NCBI GenBank assembly: GCA_025677825.1
Contig: JAIXMO010000148.1
Coordinates: forward strand, 1 to 11,534
Origin: Helicostylum pulchrum
Lineage: Eukaryota; Mucoromycota; Mucoromycetes; Mucorales; Mucoraceae
Length of the DNA stretch: 11,534 nucleotides
Direction: 5' to 3'
Of this stretch, positions 7,372 to 11,534 are shown in pieces. A model generated the notes under the pieces. That model worked only from the letters and a program-made list of their open reading frames with translations. It had not been told where the DNA came from and did no database searches. A program made the translations under genes and the position numbers. The stretch's first letter is position 1. Every line of letters starts with the position of its first letter.

Positions 7372-9563
7372 ATGAGTCAAGCTCTTTTAAATCAATATGA
7401 ATCAAGGTCTTCAGATGAACAAGACCTTAGAGAAGATATTTCATTAGACGACAGTTGGGTTCCAAATGAAAAAAGACCCTCTTGTGTTGTAAGTTTTAAT
7501 TAAAATAATTTTCCGTTTTCATTAAAAAATCATAGTAGTCCAGATATCGTAAATGGATTATTGGTGGTTGTACTATCACTGTAATCTCCGTTATTGGAAT
7601 AGCAATCACTGCTAGTATCAAAACCTCAAATGAAATAGCTTATGATACAAGTCGTAATCCTTGGTTTTTTAACAAATGTTTGTAAACGACATATGTAATT
7701 AATTTATCTCGTACTTAAACTATTTTATATATATATCTGTAGTAAATGATGGAAAGGAACAACCAACACGATTTACAACAAATGTTGCACCACCTAAACC
7801 AAAGAATGTAATCATGATGATTAGTGATGGACTTGGTCCTGCCTCTGTTTCATTCGCAAGAACATATTACCAGTATACCAATAAAAAACCTTACGATTAT
7901 CAAATGCCATTGGATACAATCCATGTCGGACAATCTAGAACAAGAAGTTCCTCATCTTTAGTTACCGATAGCGCCGCTGGTGCAACAGCTTTTAGTTGTA
8001 ACATGAAAACATATAACGGAGCCATCGCAGGTACGTAACATATGAATTCGATGTTACTGAAAGAAAATAACCTTTTTGTTGTTGTTGTTGTTGTATAAAA
8101 TAGTTGATCCTAAAAGGCTGCCATGTGGTACAGTTCTTGAATCTGCAAAACATCTGCAAGGTATGTTGACAGGCCTTGTCGCAACCTCTCGAATTACACA
8201 CGCTACACCTGCTTCATTTTCAGCTCATGTTGAAGATAGAAACGATGAAAATAATATTGCTTCACAGCAAATAGGAGATAATCCATTAGGTAGAAGTGTG
8301 GATTTAATGTTTGGAGGAGGGTATTGTCACTTTTTACCTAAATCCGAAGGAGGATGTAGATCAGATGAAAGAAATTTATTTGATGAAGGGCAAAAGAATT
8401 ATAACTGGACTACCATGGTGTATAATAACAGAGAGACATTTGATGCTATACCTATTCATTCAACTGTATTACCCGCCATTAGTTTATTTTCATCCGATGT
8501 AAGAGAAATATTTTAAGCATCTTGTTTATATTGTTACTAAATAACGTTTTGGGTTTAGCATATGGCTTATGAAATTGATAGAGATCCAAAAGTAGAACCT
8601 AGTTTAACTGAAATGTCTCAAAAGGCTCTCGATATTCTCTTTAAAGCAACGGAAGAAACAGAAAAAGGGTTCTTTTTAATGATTGAAGGAAGTAGAATTG
8701 ATATGGCTGCTCACTCGTAAAGTTATATATAATCATCGGAACTACCAAAAAAAAAAAAAACTAAACAATATGAACTTATAGGAATGATGCTGCGACGCAC
8801 GTGCATGAAATTCTCGAATATCAAAATACGATTGAACTAGTAAAAAAGTATATCGACCAGCACCCTGATACAATCATGATTTCTACCAGTGATCATGAAA
8901 CCGGTGGGTTATCATTAGCAAGACAAGTAACAGAAGGATATCCTGAATACCTCTGGTATCCAGATGTCTTGGTAAAGATACAATCTTCTACTGTCAACTT
9001 GGCCAAAAAAATGCGGCAATCAAATATAACTCGAGATTTCATTACAAATGATATTTTAAAAGAATATCTCGGTTTAGTGGATCCCACAGAAAATGAAATC
9101 ACGTACTTATTAGAAAGTAGCAAGTCTTCTCAAAAATCACAAGATCAATATTTGGCTGACATGGTTTCTAAGCGAGCTCAATTAGGGGTAAATTATATAT
9201 AGTGTACCTGTTTTACTTGTTTAACGCTTTTTTATGTGTGTGTAGTGGGCTACACATGGTCACAGTGGCGTCGACGTTAATTTATATGCTTACGGAAAAG
9301 GATCAGAGTACTTGATTGGAAGTCATGAAAATACACAAATTGGAGAATTCATCACAAAAGCACTTGATCTTAATTTAACAGAAATGACAAGCAGATTAAA
9401 TTCGTAAGTTGTTGTACAACAGCAATACAAAAAAAGTGCAGATTTGTTAACTATCAATTACCATAGGCATAATCCTTCATTTCATTTAACTAGCATAACA
9501 AACGATGATAAAGTAGGATATAATGATGAACTAGAGCATTACCATTTTGTGTCTGATGCTTAG
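7372..9563 (+). CDS. PHO8: Vacuolar-type alkaline phosphatase (PHO8 family)
   Basis: Repressible alkaline phosphatase that hydrolyses phosphomonoesters; in yeast the family member sits in the vacuole membrane with its catalytic domain in the lumen. Eight exons: 7372-7488, 7539-7677, 7743-8030, 8104-8498, 8559-8716, 8782-9187, 9246-9403, 9467-9563; introns are 50-73 nt and all phases agree, giving 585 aa (yeast Pho8 is 566). It has an acidic N-terminal cytoplasmic tail, then one membrane segment at about residues 45-66 (WIIGGCTITVISVIGIAI), the type II layout expected. Catalytic motifs are complete: metal ligand D114 in ISDGLGP, nucleophile Ser162 in TDSAAGATA, H214/T216 in THATPA, E356/D361/H365 in IEGSRIDMAAH, D403/H404 in SDHETGG and H507 in HGHSGVDV. 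Intron 2 uses an unusual GTTTGT donor. Enzyme activity is very likely; vacuolar location is inferred from the family. Confidence 0.93.
8077..8094 (+). repeat. GTT/TTG microsatellite in phosphatase intron 3
   Basis: About six tandem GTT units just before the intron 3 acceptor, where they form part of the pyrimidine-rich tract. Length variation here could affect splice-site strength. Confidence 0.6.
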
Positions 9564-9607
9564 TAAAATAACATTAGGATGATCTTTATTTCCGTTTTTT
9601 GTAAAAC

Positions 9608-9613
9608 AATAAA
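9608..9613 (+). terminator. Candidate poly(A) signal of the phosphatase gene
   Basis: AATAAA about 45 nt after the phosphatase stop codon, followed by T-rich sequence. Consistent with a 3' end signal, unproven. Confidence 0.4.
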
Positions 9614-10072
9614 AACAACCATTTTTTTTTTTTCTTTATGCATTTTGTTACACAGGACAATGGTAATCAGTACATACACTTTTTTTTTATTACAAATCTT
9701 TAGATCCAAAAAGCTAATTATTTAATTATTGGGTCGTTCATGGGCCCAGGTTTCTGGGCAGGACTATTAAACAATTAATAGCCTAAAAAAGGTAACCCAA
9801 TTAGTAAAAAGAATCCAGACTTTTTTTTTCTTTTTTTTTCTGCTCTTTTTTGCCCTCTTTGCATGTACTTATTTCAGCTCTTTTTCAATTACCACACGCT
9901 TTGAAATATTTCTCTTGGCAGGATATAGATAAGACAAATTTTTCTGGTTTCATACTATACGTAAAAATGTGATCACAAAACTAAAAGGGATGGATGCCAA
10001 GAGCGGTGTTTCTACGTGTAATTTATAGACGAGGAGAACAATAAAGAAGTTGGGTCCAGATTCTTCATTTTT

Positions 10073-10082
10073 AATATAAATA
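10073..10082 (+). promoter_or_regulatory. TATA-like box of the PH-domain gene
   Basis: AATATAAATA, ending 65 nt before the ATG at 10148 and only two bases before the in-frame ATG at 10085. If used, transcription would start after 10085, which favours the downstream start codon. Confidence 0.4.
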
Positions 10083-10147
10083 CGATGCTCTATTCTTCCC
10101 GTTTTCTTCTTCTTTTCTTTTCCTCTCTCTTTATATTTTATTCAATA

Positions 10148-10921
10148 ATGACCATTACAACAACACCTCGCTCTGGATGGTTAAATAAACTATCTACAAA
10201 TAATGCATTTGGTAGTTCTAGGTGGCAATCGCGATACTTTGTATTACTTGATTCTGAGCTGCGTTATTACAAGGATGAACATTCTGTTACTGCTTCTCGA
10301 ACTCTTAATCTCGGTGATATCTCAAAGGTCACAATAATAAATCTCGCCAACCGAAAATATTGTTTCAAGTTAGAACCTACACTATACTATCGACATCATC
10401 ACGCAACCACCAAGCACTCTAGAAAGATATGGACAATAGAATGTCAATCCGAGACAGAGCTTGAATCATGGGTTGCAGCTATTGATCTTCGTCTATGCAA
10501 CTTGAGCTTGCAAGATACTTTACAGCCATTTTCATCACCTGAACCCAAACGTCAACAACCTTTTACATCTTTATCTCAAATTATGAGCACCTCAGCTGGT
10601 TCTGAGCCTCATTACTACACCAATGTACCTCGTCCTTTAAAAAAATCATGTCCTTCTATCTCTCGCAGAAGAGGCGTTATCCTTTCTCCGTTAAATACAT
10701 GTACCATACCAGGCCTATTAGACTCTTCTGATATGTTATCCTCCTCTTCTTCACATGGTTCCAATATCAATTCGCCTACTAGTAAACCGTCAACAATAGA
10801 AGAACTGGAAGAAGACCGATTGGTTTGTCAACAAGCTGATAAGCTTGTCACCCAAACTGCCTATATATTAAATGCATCTTCTCCTGCGTTTGCACTTTAT
10901 AAGACGTGTTCTAAAATGTAA
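10148..10921 (+). CDS. PH-domain protein, single exon
   Basis: 257 aa from the chosen start. A pleckstrin-homology domain fills residues about 8-113: GWLNKL (strand 1), RWQSRYFVLLDSELRYYKD (strands 2-3), LNLGDIS, a middle strand KYCFKLEP, then RKIWTIECQSETELESWVAAI with the invariant Trp of the C-terminal helix. PH domains bind phosphoinositides or proteins at membranes, but the classical K-x(n)-[KR]-x-R phosphoinositide motif is imperfect here (QSR rather than KxR), so the ligand is open. The rest is Ser/Pro-rich and probably disordered (a basic SRRR patch, then SSSSSHGS), ending in a short helical stretch (IEELEEDRLVCQQADKLV). An ATG at 10085 would add a hydrophobic 21-residue leader (RFLLLFFSSLFIFYSI). 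I prefer 10148 because a PH domain acts in the cytosol and the TATA-like box abuts the first ATG. Partner and pathway are unknown. Confidence 0.8.
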   Translation: MTITTTPRSGWLNKLSTNNAFGSSRWQSRYFVLLDSELRYYKDEHSVTASRTLNLGDISKVTIINLANRKYCFKLEPTLYYRHHHATTKHSRKIWTIECQSETELESWVAAIDLRLCNLSLQDTLQPFSSPEPKRQQPFTSLSQIMSTSAGSEPHYYTNVPRPLKKSCPSISRRRGVILSPLNTCTIPGLLDSSDMLSSSSSHGSNINSPTSKPSTIEELEEDRLVCQQADKLVTQTAYILNASSPAFALYKTCSKM

Positions 10922-10968
10922 AAAAAAAAACACCTTTCCTCATATTTCTTGTATATTTCACCTGTAAA

Positions 10969-10978
10969 AATAAAATAA
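10969..10978 (+). terminator. Candidate poly(A) signals of the PH-domain gene
   Basis: Two overlapping AATAAA motifs about 50 nt past the stop codon. Only about 155 nt separate this stop from the next gene's start codon, so 3' end and promoter share a very short space. Confidence 0.4.
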
Positions 10979-11023
10979 AATCTCCTACCTAAATTGAAAC
11001 TTTTACTTTAAATTCAATTGCTT

Positions 11024-11027
<4 letters not shown>

Positions 11028-11055
<28 letters not shown>
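11028..11055 (+). repeat. T28 homopolymer before AAR2
   Basis: Twenty-eight consecutive T in the short space just upstream of the AAR2 start codon. Poly(dA:dT) tracts keep promoters free of nucleosomes in fungi, so this may be the core promoter element of a compact gene; that role is inferred. Confidence 0.6.
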
Positions 11056-11060
<5 letters not shown>

Positions 11061-11076
11061 CTTGACCCTTTCTCTT

Positions 11077-11534
11077 ATGAATCAAGAACTTGCTAATCAA
11101 CTTTTCGAAGTAGGAGCCTTTATGCTCTTCTTGGAAGCACCGCCTAATTTAGAATTCGGAATTGACTATAACGCGTGGGGTATTGGACCTCTATTCAAAG
11201 GTGTCAAACTCATTCCTCCCGGTTTACACTTTATTTATTTCTCGTAAGAAAAATCGAAACTTTTTTTTTTTTTTTTTTGTTACTCGGCATTCAATAAAAC
11301 TAATCATTTCACTCTAGTACAACGAGTAAAGAAGGCGTGCAAGGAATCAGAACTGGTTTCTTTCATTTCTTTGAATCAAAAGAGGTAATAAAAACTTTGG
11401 CAAAAAAAAAACTATATAAGAGATCTCAACATGTTTTTAGATTCTTGTTAGAGAATGGAATCCAGCAATTGAAGACTTGCGTGACGAAACCGAGTTAGAT
11501 CCAGCACAAGTAGAACGTCTTCGCTGCAGTAATA
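11077..11534 (+). CDS. AAR2: AAR2 splicing factor, 3' partial
   Basis: U5 snRNP assembly factor that holds Prp8 in the cytoplasm before Brr2 replaces it. Exons 11077-11243, 11318-11384 and 11441 to the window end, with introns of 74 nt (GTAAGA...TCTAG, containing an 18-nt T run at 11261-11278) and 56 nt (GTAATA...TTTAG); phases 2 and 0 agree. The N-terminal AAR2 signature is clear: LFEVGAFMLFLEAPPNLEFG, then DYNAWGIGPLFKGVKLIPPG, LHFIYFSS, GVQGIRTGFFHFFESKE and ILVREWNP. The start at 11077 (MNQELANQLFEVG) fits the family's N-terminus. About 109 residues are visible, and the remainder lies beyond the window. No odd residues were noted. Confidence 0.92.

Larger units (their letters stand above)
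9564..10147. other. Intergenic region before the PH-domain gene
   Basis: About 580 bases with the phosphatase 3' end, a CT-rich stretch at about 9820-9860 typical of fungal promoters, and a TATA-like box at 10073-10082. An upstream in-frame ATG at 10085 lies in this leader. No RNA gene or other coding region was seen. Confidence 0.5.

Noticed and set aside
7992..8201. Minus-strand open frame with a Gln run
   Set aside because: Shadow of the GTT microsatellite and of exons 3-4 of the phosphatase gene.
8797..8804. GCACGTGC palindrome, a Pho4-type E-box, in the phosphatase gene
   Set aside because: It lies in exon 6 and is fully explained by conserved coding sequence (ATHVH). No such site was found in the promoter.
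1..9563. A phosphate-response cluster (PCL/Pho80-type cyclin plus PHO8-type phosphatase in one window)
   Set aside because: The two genes are 6 kb apart with unrelated genes between, fungal pathway genes are usually dispersed, and the cyclin is not demonstrably Pho80 itself. Treated as coincidence.

Overview
This window is a piece of a nuclear genome from a filamentous fungus, most probably an early-diverging mould of the Mucoromycota (Mucorales type). The evidence is very AT-rich intergenic DNA, many 50-77 nt introns with GTAAGT/GTATGT/GTGAGT-like donors and T-rich tracts before TAG/CAG/AAG acceptors, frequent A/T homopolymers of 18-28 nt, and protein families typical of fungi. The lineage is inferred from style only; no marker gene allows a species call. 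No tRNA, rRNA, transposon, CRISPR array or prokaryote-type operon was seen.

Layout. (1) 1-1053, + strand: the 5'-truncated end of a Pho80/PCL-type cyclin whose cyclin box carries a roughly 90-residue low-complexity insertion. (2) 1464-3187, - strand: a secreted, two-exon CE2/SGNH-esterase-like protein fused to a concanavalin-A-like (DUF1349-type) C-terminal domain. The SGNH nucleophile block and the GxND block are both altered, so it may be a pseudo-esterase. (3) 3513-4024, - strand: a three-exon gene for a 122-residue disordered protein of unknown function. (4) 4854-6793, + strand: a difficult stretch with a good TATA box, splice signals and several clearly protein-like segments in changing frames. 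It is either one or two unresolved multi-exon genes or a decaying gene. (5) 7372-9563, + strand: a complete eight-exon vacuolar-type alkaline phosphatase (PHO8 family, 585 aa) with every catalytic and metal-ligand motif intact. (6) 10148-10921, + strand: a single-exon PH-domain protein. (7) 11077-end, + strand: the first three exons of AAR2, the U5 snRNP assembly factor.

The genes look like an ordinary eukaryotic neighbourhood with separate functions (cell-cycle regulation, secretion, vacuolar phosphate recovery, membrane signalling, splicing); nothing ties them into one pathway. The most interesting items are the catalytically altered SGNH protein, the cyclin-box insertion with proline-directed phosphosites, and the unexplained coding fragments between 4.85 and 6.8 kb. 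All exon boundaries were worked out by eye from splice-site motifs and reading-frame continuity, with no transcript data.
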